Shown: positions 28,251 to 38,524 of the stretch, in pieces | Layout of the letters: each line of letters starts with the position of its first letter | Position numbering within the stretch: the first letter of the stretch is position 1 | Assembly: GCA_003116975.1 (NCBI GenBank) | Contig: BGKB01000042.1 | Coordinates: forward strand, 269,139 to 333,138 | DNA: 64,000 nucleotides | Direction: 5' to 3' | Source: Aurantiochytrium sp. KH105 | Lineage: Eukaryota; Sar; Bigyra; Thraustochytrida; Thraustochytriidae | The notes under the pieces: generated by a model | The model's input: only the letters and a program-made list of their open reading frames with translations | What the model was told of the DNA's origin: nothing | Databases searched by the model: none | Position numbers and translations under genes: made by a program

Positions 28251-31200
28251 GAGTAAAGTTCTCCCAAACTCGGAAAAACGAATGGCAGCTGGCGTGGCTA
28301 GCATGACAGGGGCGGAGGCAGAGAAACAGATGCCGCTGGAACGTACCATAGCAAAGCGAAGTGAAGCGATGCGATCATCATTGATTGCCCGCCCATTGTG
28401 TCCTCCGTCGCAGGCCGGCCCGAGCCGTCACTTGCTACTCAAAATGAAACCATTTTCAGTTTTCTCATTGACTGTTCTTCTTGTCCTCTGTTTGACCTGA
28501 CTCTGAGGCTTGCATGAAGAAAGCGAAGAAACCGGCCATGCCAGCCAATAGAAGGCAGGCCACGCGGCCCAGGAGACAGCGCGGGTGGATCAACTGTCAA
28601 CTAACTTTCGCTTCCTTCGTCCCGCGCTGGCAGAGGCTGCCAGGTGTCTGGTTGGCCAGCTGTCTCCTAGCCCGGCTCCAAACCGTCGCTCCCGACGTAG
28701 GAAGCGCAGCTGCACAAGAAAAGAGGTAGCCAGGCCTCGACGCCCGAGATAGTTTTCTGCCGAATGCCGCGGACGTCCCGGAGTGGTCTCGCGGGCTTGC
28801 TGGGGTGCCATCATCCTCACTGTTAGGCTGCTACCGCGCCGTGCGTCATGCATCGCTGATTGCCAGGGCCTGGCCGGCGTGACGCGAGAGAGACTTTCCC
28901 CTCCCAGGGCCGGCGCCTGCGTCGGCTCCGTCGCCGCGGTCGCGGGTCCATGGCGCGTGGTCAACCAAGTGTAAAAAGCACGGCGCGAGCCGCTCCTCTT
29001 GCTGCTCCTGCCTGCTGCTGCGTGCTGTCTCCTCCCGCACCGCGATACCGAGTCCGAGTCCGTCCTAGCCGGGGCGACCCGGGGAAGCAGCTGCAGCTGC
29101 AGCTGCTGCAGCCACAGCCGCCATGGCGGCGCGGTGCAGCTCGTTCGCTCGTTGCGTTCGTTCGTTCGTTCGTTCGTTCGATGGTTGGTTGGGTGCGTGG
29201 GTGGGTTGGTTGGTTCGTTGTTTGGATGGCTGATTTCCTGCCGGCGAGCGGCTTGCTGACCGCAGCCGAGTGCGAGACGTGCGAGACCATCCCAGATGGG
29301 CAGGGCGAGGAGAGCTTTTCGGGGAGGGCGAATCGAGGCGGGGTGGGCGTGCAGGCAAGATGCCCGATTCGCGGGCGCGTGTCTGCGTTTAGTAATCTTA
29401 CAAGTAAGCGTGAGTGAGATTGATGCTTCATTCCTGCCATGATTGTTTCTCTTTTCCTTGAGTCAGCAGCAGCAGCCAGAAGCCATGCTGCAGCACAGGC
29501 TCCCGCTCGCTTCGATCCTTCGTCCGCTGCAGCTGCAACTGCAGCTGCAGCTGCTGCTGCTGCGACAACGAGCGAGCGAGCGAGCGGAGGTTCGGAAGTT
29601 CTGGGCTCGCATCTTATCCTCTTCGCATCCTCATCTCCCGCGCCCGGCAGGCACACCCTGCGGCGAGCTAGCGGCGAGCCAGCGGCGCAGGACGGACGCG
29701 CGGGGCCGGCAGCAGCTGCAGCCTGCAGTCGCAGCCTGCCTGGCAGCGAGCAGCACAGCTGCGAGCGCGGGCTTCGGCGTATGGTATTCGGAGCAGAATT
29801 CGAGGCTTTTTCAAATTTCCACTTTCAAACATCCCGCGAGGTTTGAATTTGAATTCAAAAATTCAAATCTTCCTCCGTCCGTGCTTCCCTTCTTTCTTTC
29901 TTTTTTCCTTTCTTTTTCTTTTTCTATTTCTTTTCTTGCCAGTGAGAGTGGGGGGGTGAAAGCGCAGAACAGAACCGGGACGAGGCGAGGCGCGGCTGCG
30001 GAGGAGACAGCGCGCGCGGCGCGGGCAGCGAGCCGCTCCAGCTGCGCGGCCCCGCGGCCGCTGGTGGCGAGAGAGACGCTACGCGGTGCTACACTGCGCT
30101 CGCTGCGCTGCGCTCCGCCGCCGTTGTTGCCTCCCTGCCTGCCGCCCTGCCGCGAGCATGCTCGCAGTGAGCGCAGTGGCCGCTGCCGCGCGCGAAGAGG
30201 TCGCGAGAGGCCGCGCACCGACCTGTCTACACCGATACCTCCCTGCGGCGAGCTCCGCTGGGCGACGCGGCGGGCGCTGAGCTCGAAGCGCAGGCGCGCA
30301 GCCGCAGTGGCGCAGCGACGGCGGCGGCGCGAGACTCTGGTTTTTTCGAGTCGCCGACGCGCGGGGCGCGGTTTGAATTCGCTCCCTCCTTTTCGACCTT
30401 CACGCGTTTTCAAAGGACAATGCACAATGCACGCACGGCGCTGTCAGCAACAGCAAGCAGCCATGGCAGCAGCCATGGCAGCAGCCAGGCCCGCTCCAGG
30501 ACGGAGAGAGACGCGCGCGTGCCGCGCGGCGCCGAGCCGAGCCGAAGCCGCGTCTCGAGACGCGCGGCCTGTGTCCGTCTACGTGCGAGCGAGCGTGTGT
30601 GTAGTATGTGTGTATGTATGTATGGGCGGACCTCCATTGCCCGTTTCTTCGCCTTTTCGCCTTTCCGAAGTCTGTCGCCGGCCATTGTCGCGCGCCGCGT
30701 CTGGCGGCTGCCGCCCCTCTCGACACCTCGAGCCTGTCCGAGGGCCCGGACTCCGTCGCTCGCGGTCGCGAGAGGGAGGGACGGACGTCGGGTCGCTGCC
30801 GCGCGCGGGCTTCGCCTCGCCGCGCGGCCTCGCTGGATCCCTCCGTCCCTAACCATGCCTGCTCATGCTGCTGCTGCTGCTGCTGCTGCTGCTGGCCCTC
30901 CTCATGCGGTCGATGGATGACCTGGACGCCATGGCCTCGGACCTCTCCGGCTCGCAGCCGCCCCGCTGCCGCGCGCGTTGAGCGAACTCCGACGTGAAGA
31001 TCGATCGATCGTGCGCGGTCTCGAGCTCGAGCTCGAGATCGAACGCGAGGTCGAGGTCGAGGTCGAGCGGTGGCGGGCGACAGTAGCTTCGTCGCGGCGC
31101 GGGAAGCACTCGCGCGGCGTGTCGGGGGCAGGAGCCTCACGCCAGGAAGAGGCCTGCCGCGTGCCGCGCGTGTCGCGCGTCGGTGGGCGTGCGAGGCGTT

Positions 31201-32375
31201 GCGTGCGTGCTGCAGCATGGCGGCGCCATGATGGCGCCTCGATGGGATGAGATAGAATGGGATGGGTTGCCCAATGACCAATGAATGAGTTCGAAGAGGC
31301 GGCTCGATCTTCTCCTCCCCTGGCGCCAGGCGAGGCGAGCTGCACTGACACATGAGGCCGTGGGGGGCGTCACGTTGCCCCGCTGCCGACGGCACGCGGC
31401 CGAGGAAACAGGCCGGCCGGTGGCGGTGGCGGCACCTGCAGCGGTGGCAGCTGGCTCATCTCTCCTTCTCTCCCACTCTGCCGGGTCTATGCGGCAGAGC
31501 TCCGTTCGTTCGTTCGATCGATCGATCTGACAGCGCCACTGACGGGCTGGCTCGGCTCTCCGACTCGCCACGGCTCGGCTCGCTGCCGCGACACTCACAT
31601 CAACACTGCATCGACACTTCTCTCTTACTCCCTCCGAGGCTGCGGCACTGCGCTGCACTGCGCGGCACGTTGGGGGATGGAAAAAGGAAAAAAGTGGTAG
31701 AAGTCGGGCGGCGGGGCGGGAGGAAGTTTGCTCGCGAGCATGGTGGCTCTGGCTAAGCGACGGCGCGAGTCCGGGCTCGTCAACCGATTTGGCTCGACTC
31801 CACTCGACTCTACTCGACTCGCGGCACCGCATGCCGGGCCAAGAGGGAGGGGGAAATACAACGTGTCACGAGGGTGTTGGAAGCGCGCGGCGGGGAGCGA
31901 GGACAATCCGAGGCAACAAATCTGCTTTGCAAAGCGGGAGCTGCAGCTGCTGCGAGCAAACAAGCAAGGAAGCAAGCGCAGGAGCAAACACACAACAAGC
32001 ACGCAAGCAGGCAAACAAACAAACAAACAAACAAACAAACAAACAAACAGCCTCACCTCACCTCACCTCACCTCACCACATAGCTCATTCCACCTCACTC
32101 ACGCACGCACGCACGCACGAGTTAAGCGTGCTGGTCAAAAAGCCAAAGCCACCAAAAAGCAAATCAAGCGTCGTTGCCGTGGCAGTGGCTGCCTGGCTGC
32201 CTAGCTGCCTGCCTTGGCTGACCTGTCTTGATTGTCTGATTGGTTGATTGGCCTGCCGGCCGGGCTCTGCAGCCAGCCACACCGGCACGGACAACCGAAA
32301 CAGAACGTAGCTTCTGCAGACTCACAACTCACACACCGAGACGTCGGAAAACGAACAAACAAACAAAGGAGCACG
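28251..32375. other. GC-rich, low-complexity intergenic region, no supported gene
   Basis: About 4.1 kb between members 4 and 5. It is dominated by CpG-rich sequence, CAG/CTG-rich patches (29080-29120, 29465-29570, 30866-30893), a gttc repeat (29160-29185) and pyrimidine tracts (29880-29940). Gaggtc units (31040-31065) and AAAC and CCTCA microsatellites (32012-32075) also occur. Long open frames (for example 29443-30852) are Arg/Ala/Ser/Gln strings typical of GC-rich non-coding DNA. A spliced gene cannot be excluded. Confidence 0.4.
32012..32075 (+). repeat. AAAC and CCTCA microsatellites
   Basis: A run of about nine aaac units (32012-32049) is followed by five cctca units (32051-32075). Compound simple-sequence repeat about 300 bp upstream of array member 5. 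Confidence 0.9.
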
Positions 32376-35300
32376 ATGCGCGCTCTTGCCGCGTCCCTTA
32401 CGGTCGCGACGGCGATGACGTTGCTGGACGCGCTCGCCAATGCCCAAGAATGTGCCACGAACACCACGAGCATGTGCAGCGATCTCTCTGGAGCCTTGCT
32501 CGTTTCGAATCTCGAGGTCGAGGTCGCCTCGAGGACAGACTGCACCATCTGCACAACCGAATCTCCCTTCGTTACTAGCTTCGATGCATGCTGCTCCTCC
32601 GGTGTCTCGCCAACGTCCTCGTGTCGCGAGATCCTGCTGGATTTGCCAGCGTCCTCCGCAGACGTTCGCCCAAGCTCTGTCGCGAGCGTCGATGCTGGCG
32701 CCACCCTCACAATCCCCGTCACAATGTCCCAGATCGTCACCGCAGAGCACTCCTGCTCGCGCACCTGCATGCTCTACGGAGACCCCGAGGGCGTCTCCTT
32801 TTGCGGTGAATACTCCGAATTCGTCCTCTGCGACGGCCGCATCGACGACGGGTCCGAGGACGCCTGCACGCAGAGCAAGGAAGTCTGCGAAAGTCGTCTC
32901 GACTATTATGGAAATGCATGCGTCTATCTGCCTGATGTACCCAACTCCACTTGGGTTGACTTTGACGTCTCGGGGTCGCCCTGCCAGATGGATCTCTCAG
33001 TCAACCCAGCGCCTGTTCAGCTCATGTACAGTCGCCGCCCTCTCCAGGCCAATAATGGCCCCACGCCCTTTGCCGTCTACGCGGAAATCGGTGAGCGCGG
33101 TATTATTCCCACCATCATCATCGAGTACGACGGCGTCAACGCCTCCCTCTCGGCCAACGACTGCATTGCCAGCAACGGCAGCTGGGACGCATGGGTCAAC
33201 GGCGACGCCATCAGGGAATTCGGCAACTACACTGTTCAGGAAGCAGAGGCGCAAGTCGTGTACACCTTTCTCATCGACGACACGATGGGCCTGCGGCTCC
33301 TGTGCCAGCGCATGGGCCCTCAGCGCGCCCGCTGGGACGTTGACAACCTTTACGTCCTGGACACCGCAGAGCAGGCCGCCACCACCTCCAAAGAAGATGG
33401 CTACTGCGTCACCTCGGAGATGAGCATGGGTAAGGCCACGCAAAGCAGCACCGAAAACTTTCACTCCTTGTGCATGGCCACCCTTTCGCCCAACATGCTT
33501 GTCTGCCGTACTCTCTCCAAGGAGTGTACCTCTGACACGTACATGACCACCGTCAAGGCTTGGTGCGATGGTCTTAACCCGGAGCTCCGGCCCAACCGTT
33601 GCATTCAGCGCATCAAGAAGCAGATCAAGAGGGAGCTGGCGGGTCAGTCTTCGTCCAGTGTCTGGTCCGATCTCTTTTGCCAAGTCCTCGGAGACCATGG
33701 CAAGACACTCACGCAAGAGTGCAAGACGAAGGTGGAAAACTTTGGCTTTCCCGAAGTCTTTGCAGAGAGCGGATATACGCTCAGCCAGGTCACGGCTGCC
33801 ACCGCATGTGACATGGACGCCTCTCTCGCCGTCAGCTCAGAAGAGTGCTTTGAGGGCCTTCACGTCCAGATCGAGACCGAAGACGGCTCGCGCGAGACCA
33901 TCGCCTCCGTCCCCGTCTCGCGCCTCGTATGCGATGAGCCTCTCGTCCTGACCGGCGCTGACTACCCCGAAGCCTTCGTCTACACTGTCTATCTCGTGCA
34001 GTGCGGCCTTTCCGAAATATGCAACCTTGCCCGCGGCCACCGTCCCGTGGCCGCCGTCGAGGTCGCTGCCAATGATTTTATCACCATGGAGTACTCCCAG
34101 GAAGCAACGGCGGCCTCTGGCCCAACGGTCTGCGCCGATGATGTCTCGGATATCGTCTCGAGCTGCCCGACGCAGTGCTGCCGCCAGGAAAATGACGGCG
34201 CGCCCATTTGCCTCAACGTCACCGTCTCTTCGACCGCCTTTTGCGATGCGGACACCGCTCCGGACGGCGTTGACTGCGCCGACATTGTGAACTCTTCTGC
34301 TTACGTCGACATCACCATCGAGCCGCAAGAGGATTCCGAGGACGAAGACTGGCTCGGGTCTTGCTGCCGCACCTGCGCCGGGTGGGGAGACCCCATTCTT
34401 CTCCCCTTTAACTCTTCGGAAAAGGTCAAGTGGATCCAGTGCGATGGCCGCAAGGAAAATTGCGCCTTTGGCCAAAAGGTGTGCGAAAACCAGGTTGATC
34501 ACCTGGGCAACGCCTGCGTGTGGAACCAGACGGTTGATGACCTCGTGGTGCTCAACAAAAGTCCCACTGTCGCTTTCTTTGGCAGCCCGTGCCAGGTCAA
34601 TTGGACAGCCGCAGCGGATGCCGACTGGCTTCCCAACGTGACCATGTTTGAAAACGAAGACTTTAGCATGCGCCTCTTTACCGGCGAGCGCAGTGTACTC
34701 ACGGGTCTCGAACTGGAGCTCACTTCAGGAGGCTACCACCACTTTGACCCGGCGGGTTGCTTTCATGACGATTCGATCACGGCCGCGGACGCCTGGACAA
34801 GCTACGAGGGGGCACCTTCGACACCTGCGAAAAGCGGCTTTTCCGTCACGTGCGGCGATGTTGACATGAATGGCCTCGAGCGTCCCTGCGCGGTTACTCA
34901 CCAAGATTCAAGCGTCTTCATCCAGTTCCGCTGTATTCGCGCCAGTCTCGACGGCGACTACGACGGTATGCGCATCAACGTCCAGGGTATTTCCGAGTAT
35001 CTCCCCTACTCGTCCTCGGGCGGCTTTTGCTACGACGGAAACCTCGACAATGCGCGCGGCGAGTCAAGCATCAATGAAGCCGGCGAAGCCTGTGGTCTTG
35101 ACGAAGACGAGGCGGGTACTCACATCTCGCTCAACCGCATTTGCAAGGATATCTTCCACCCAACCTGCACAGTCAACGAGATTGAGGCCGCTGTGGAGAG
35201 CTGGTGCAAGTATTCGGCCATTCTCAAGCTTAAGGACAAGCTAACCTGCGCGAGCGATATTATCAACGGAACAAAGCATTCTCTCGAGGTGCGTTGGCGC

Positions 35301-35714
35301 AATTACTTTTGCATGCAGTTCCCCAATGGCAAGTACTCCAAGTGCCAAAAGGACTACACCAAGTTTCTCGACGTCACCCCCACGCGCGACCTTTGCTTTT
35401 CATCCATCGACGAACTTGAGGCGTTTGGACGGGATCCATGCATGGCAGGCGTCTCTGTCATGAATGTTGAGACCGACCAAGAGATCCTCTTTCTCCCGGA
35501 GCACATTCCTCCCTGCGACAACGTTCTCCGCGTCCCGGCTTCCGAAAAGTATGCCGACCTTTTCACCAGCAAAATTGAGTTCGTCAAATGCGGCGTCCAG
35601 CCTGAGCAATGCCCGTACCATTCTGCGCTCCCGGGCGTCTTTTGCGATCCCATTCAATCGTACTCTGTGCAACTCACCTACAGTGCTGGAGACCTGTGCC
35701 CGGACGCAAGCTAA
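32376..35714 (+). CDS. Secreted Cys-rich double-GDP-module protein, array member 5 of 5
   Basis: 1,112 residues, predicted secreted, function unknown. 32376 is the first ATG in a frame open upstream and gives a signal peptide (MRALAASLTVATAMTLLDAL, then ANAQEC). GDP motifs at G135 (YGDPEG) and G671; the second reads WGDPI rather than the usual GDPK. All family blocks are present: CDGRIDD/CDGRKE, DYYGNACVYLPD/DHLGNACVW, GSPCQMD/GSPCQVNW and GERGIIP/GERSVLT. It shares with member 1 the CVYLPD form, QSK-VCESR, the F-D-x-x-GSPCQMD spacing and the lysine-rich IKKQIK helix. It therefore probably represents the same older subtype. Last member of the array; the next gene is unrelated and 2.8 kb away. 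Confidence 0.92.
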   Translation: MRALAASLTVATAMTLLDALANAQECATNTTSMCSDLSGALLVSNLEVEVASRTDCTICTTESPFVTSFDACCSSGVSPTSSCREILLDLPASSADVRPSSVASVDAGATLTIPVTMSQIVTAEHSCSRTCMLYGDPEGVSFCGEYSEFVLCDGRIDDGSEDACTQSKEVCESRLDYYGNACVYLPDVPNSTWVDFDVSGSPCQMDLSVNPAPVQLMYSRRPLQANNGPTPFAVYAEIGERGIIPTIIIEYDGVNASLSANDCIASNGSWDAWVNGDAIREFGNYTVQEAEAQVVYTFLIDDTMGLRLLCQRMGPQRARWDVDNLYVLDTAEQAATTSKEDGYCVTSEMSMGKATQSSTENFHSLCMATLSPNMLVCRTLSKECTSDTYMTTVKAWCDGLNPELRPNRCIQRIKKQIKRELAGQSSSSVWSDLFCQVLGDHGKTLTQECKTKVENFGFPEVFAESGYTLSQVTAATACDMDASLAVSSEECFEGLHVQIETEDGSRETIASVPVSRLVCDEPLVLTGADYPEAFVYTVYLVQCGLSEICNLARGHRPVAAVEVAANDFITMEYSQEATAASGPTVCADDVSDIVSSCPTQCCRQENDGAPICLNVTVSSTAFCDADTAPDGVDCADIVNSSAYVDITIEPQEDSEDEDWLGSCCRTCAGWGDPILLPFNSSEKVKWIQCDGRKENCAFGQKVCENQVDHLGNACVWNQTVDDLVVLNKSPTVAFFGSPCQVNWTAAADADWLPNVTMFENEDFSMRLFTGERSVLTGLELELTSGGYHHFDPAGCFHDDSITAADAWTSYEGAPSTPAKSGFSVTCGDVDMNGLERPCAVTHQDSSVFIQFRCIRASLDGDYDGMRINVQGISEYLPYSSSGGFCYDGNLDNARGESSINEAGEACGLDEDEAGTHISLNRICKDIFHPTCTVNEIEAAVESWCKYSAILKLKDKLTCASDIINGTKHSLEVRWRNYFCMQFPNGKYSKCQKDYTKFLDVTPTRDLCFSSIDELEAFGRDPCMAGVSVMNVETDQEILFLPEHIPPCDNVLRVPASEKYADLFTSKIEFVKCGVQPEQCPYHSALPGVFCDPIQSYSVQLTYSAGDLCPDAS

Positions 35715-36854
35715 TCAATCCCCTTCTTATTATTCTAGCAATTTACGGCCTGGCGAACCGACCGACCCCAACCCCGTTTCGCACGATTTTCTGGTCCGTA
35801 TGAATCGACTTCAAGGCAGCTGCTGCAGCACACATTGCTATGCAGATGCAATGCGTGCATGCCCGCTCGTCGCACTCACCTCTGCCTTTGTATCTGTCTG
35901 TTGAAATGAAACATTCTGCTTCTTTACTCACCGCACCGTCGTTATTACCAAAATCATCGCTCGTCGCTCAGCCAGCATGATTCTTATTTCAGACTTGGCT
36001 GACCTGCTCCAAGCCCGTCATACGAGTCAACCAAATACACCCGTGAACCTTAGACCGAAGGGGTGGATAATTGCTCACAGAAAAGAGGCAAGGGGAAGAA
36101 AGAAGGAAAGGGGAAGGGGACGGGAGAAGAAGGGGGGGGGGGCACAACCTCAATGGTCTCTTGGATGATCTACAGAAAAGATGTTCTAGCAGTCAGCCTG
36201 CCTGCCTGGCCTCCCACTATCCAACGTAATCATTCCTCGCCCCCCTTTGCTCCTGTGCTCCTCTGCCAGGTGTCTCCTTGTTCTTCTGCTTCTTCTTCTC
36301 CTCCTCCTCCTCCAATCTCAAGGCAGGGGGCAAGTGAACAAGGCTTGATTCCCCGACGACCACGTCGTAAGTCGGTCAATCCCTTTTATGAGTGCGTGGC
36401 GATTTCCGTTATGCGGCGTTGAAAAAGTTTGCAATACTCATCTCACCTTCAAAAGTCGCCAGGGGAAGAATTTAAGGACCAAATAGCGATCGAAACCCAC
36501 GGTGCGAAGCAAGGCGGCAGGGGATGTGCGGTCGCGCTGTCATTCATTGCTGGTACGTGATTGCTAAGCGTGCTCACACACGTTTATGAGGAAAGAAATG
36601 CAACATGAAGCCAGACCATACCAAACGACCACCCTGTTGGTTGTAGCGCTTTGCAGCAACCAAACAGAGCCCGGCGCGTATACCCCATCTAACAGAAGGA
36701 ATACGGAACGATTAGAGGGCAGGCAACCAATCGCAGAAGCGCACATGGACCGTCGAGGGGTCCCATGCACAACGACACATCGCACTTGTTCGTCCACGCG
36801 CTTGTCCCTTCCGATTGTCGCACCCTTGCAGGCTGGAGAGAGCGAGAAAGAGCG

Positions 36855-36857
<3 letters not shown>

Positions 36858-36890
<33 letters not shown>
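36858..36890 (+). repeat. GA dinucleotide repeat
   Basis: Uninterrupted ga repeat of about 33 bp. Similar GA tracts occur at about 4563-4592 and 47829-47850. Confidence 0.9.
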
Positions 36891-36891
<1 letters not shown>

Positions 36892-37203
36892 ACGAAGAGC
36901 AAGAACGACTCAGAGCTCTAGACATTAGCTTTGCGCGCGCGGATGCTTTTTACTTGGCTCGCTCGTTCGCCCGTTAAAGCCGCGCACGCTGCTGGCGGAC
37001 TTGTCAGCACAGAGCCAGGTTTACTTACCGCCTAACGGCCGTTGATCGCACATCAATATCTTTCTGCACTGCTTTGCTGAACGCCGCACGTTGCGCTTCA
37101 CTCCCATTTCGACCTACCAAAGTCATGGCGAGCCAAGTCGGATTGGCCGATGCCAACTCGTGTGCGCCTCGCCTTGACAGCGAATGCTTCTCGCTTGAGC
37201 TTG

Positions 37204-37205
<2 letters not shown>

Positions 37206-37256
<51 letters not shown>
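37206..37256 (+). repeat. (CTG)17 trinucleotide repeat
   Basis: Seventeen perfect ctg copies, the longest uninterrupted trinucleotide run I noticed in the window. It would encode poly-Leu on + or poly-Gln on -, but neither surrounding frame looks like a gene. Confidence 0.92.
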
Positions 37257-37258
<2 letters not shown>

Positions 37259-38524
37259 GCCTCTGACCTGAGCGAGTGAGCGCAAGAGCGAGCGTTGCAA
37301 TGACCATTGTTTTCATCATCACGTACCCTGCAATGCGCTGCAATCAGCAGCTATCAGGCAAAGTTCAACTCCGCTGCCAAGGGAGCGGCCAACGCGCCGG
37401 CTCCAGCCACTTTCCACGAATGAGGATGACCCAGCTTGACATTCCATGACCTGACCTCGCATATCGAGACCCTCCCTCCCTCGCGCGCAGCCTCGTTTCA
37501 AGTAATAATCCCCCCTTCGCGATGCCGTGTGCGAGATAAAAACACCGCACAGGTTTCGCCGCGAATTTTCCCTCTACCACCGGTGGCATACATCACCTCG
37601 CGACGACGTGTTGCCTTGGTTTGTCTTGCTCCGTATTATCGTTGCCTCGATCGCCTCTGCAGCTGCAGCCGGCTGTTCCTTTTGCGCCTTCCACTTTCGC
37701 GCGCAACGTCCGCCGCTCCGAAGCCTTCCGACGCTCCGCAAACTCTGATGCGTCCCTTCCTCTCTTCCATCAAACCGCTGCGGCTGCATTTTTCTTTGTA
37801 GGTCCTTGATCTCCTCCCTCACAACTATCACCGTGAGCGTGGCTGCAGTCGCGCCGCGATGATCATGAATTTAGTTAGCCGCGTGGCGATAACCGTGTTC
37901 GCGATACGATGAGCGAGTTCGCGATGCAAAAACCGCGGCCTCGACTTGTGCTTTTTATGGCTGTTCTTGTTCTTCGCTCGCTCGCTCGCTCTCCGTCTTG
38001 CGTCCCACTGTGGGGAGGGGGGTCGGTCCATCTCGTCCCGCACGAGGTCGATTCCTGCGCCCCAATCCAAGTCCCCGACGGCCTCGCGCTTAGTCTCCGG
38101 GCACGCGAGGGCGTCCAGAAAGGGTCTCGTCCGCGCCCTCCGGGATGTTATCGCAGACGCGCAGACCTAGTTCTCTCCCACCGCGTCGCCGTCGCCAGGG
38201 AGCGCGGCGAGGGAGCGCAGGGACACGACGCTGCTGCGCAGGCAAGGGTGCGACCGCTGGGAGGGCACATCCTAGAAAGAGAGACGAAGGAAAACCTGAG
38301 GCGCCGAGGGGCCGATCGAGACCTCGTCGCGGTAGAAAGAAACAACGCGAGAGCGACCAGAGCTCACAGCCCTTGCTTCGCTCGCCGCCCATCCATACTT
38401 CGCTCGCCGCCCTTGCGACCGCGCGAGCTCGACCCGCTAAGACACACAAGCTTACCCATTCGCTCGCTCGTTCGTTTTGTTCATTTATCCGCCCTTGTGA
38501 CCTCGAGCTTGATCAATTTCGTCC

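Larger units (their letters stand above)
35715..38524. other. Intergenic region upstream of the cyclase gene
   Basis: About 2.8 kb with no supported gene. Includes a G-rich run near 36133-36141, a GA tract (36858-36890) and a (CTG)17 repeat (37206-37256). A GC-rich segment from 37.9 kb presumably holds the cyclase promoter and 5' UTR. Open frames here are short or low-complexity. Confidence 0.45.

Noticed and set aside
29443-30852. 469-codon open frame in the gap between array members 4 and 5
   Set aside because: Poly-Gln/Leu/Ser/Arg low complexity with no domain; expected by chance in such GC-rich DNA.
37098-37343. Minus-strand poly-Gln protein at the CTG repeat
   Set aside because: Short frame created by the microsatellite; flanking sequence is not protein-like.
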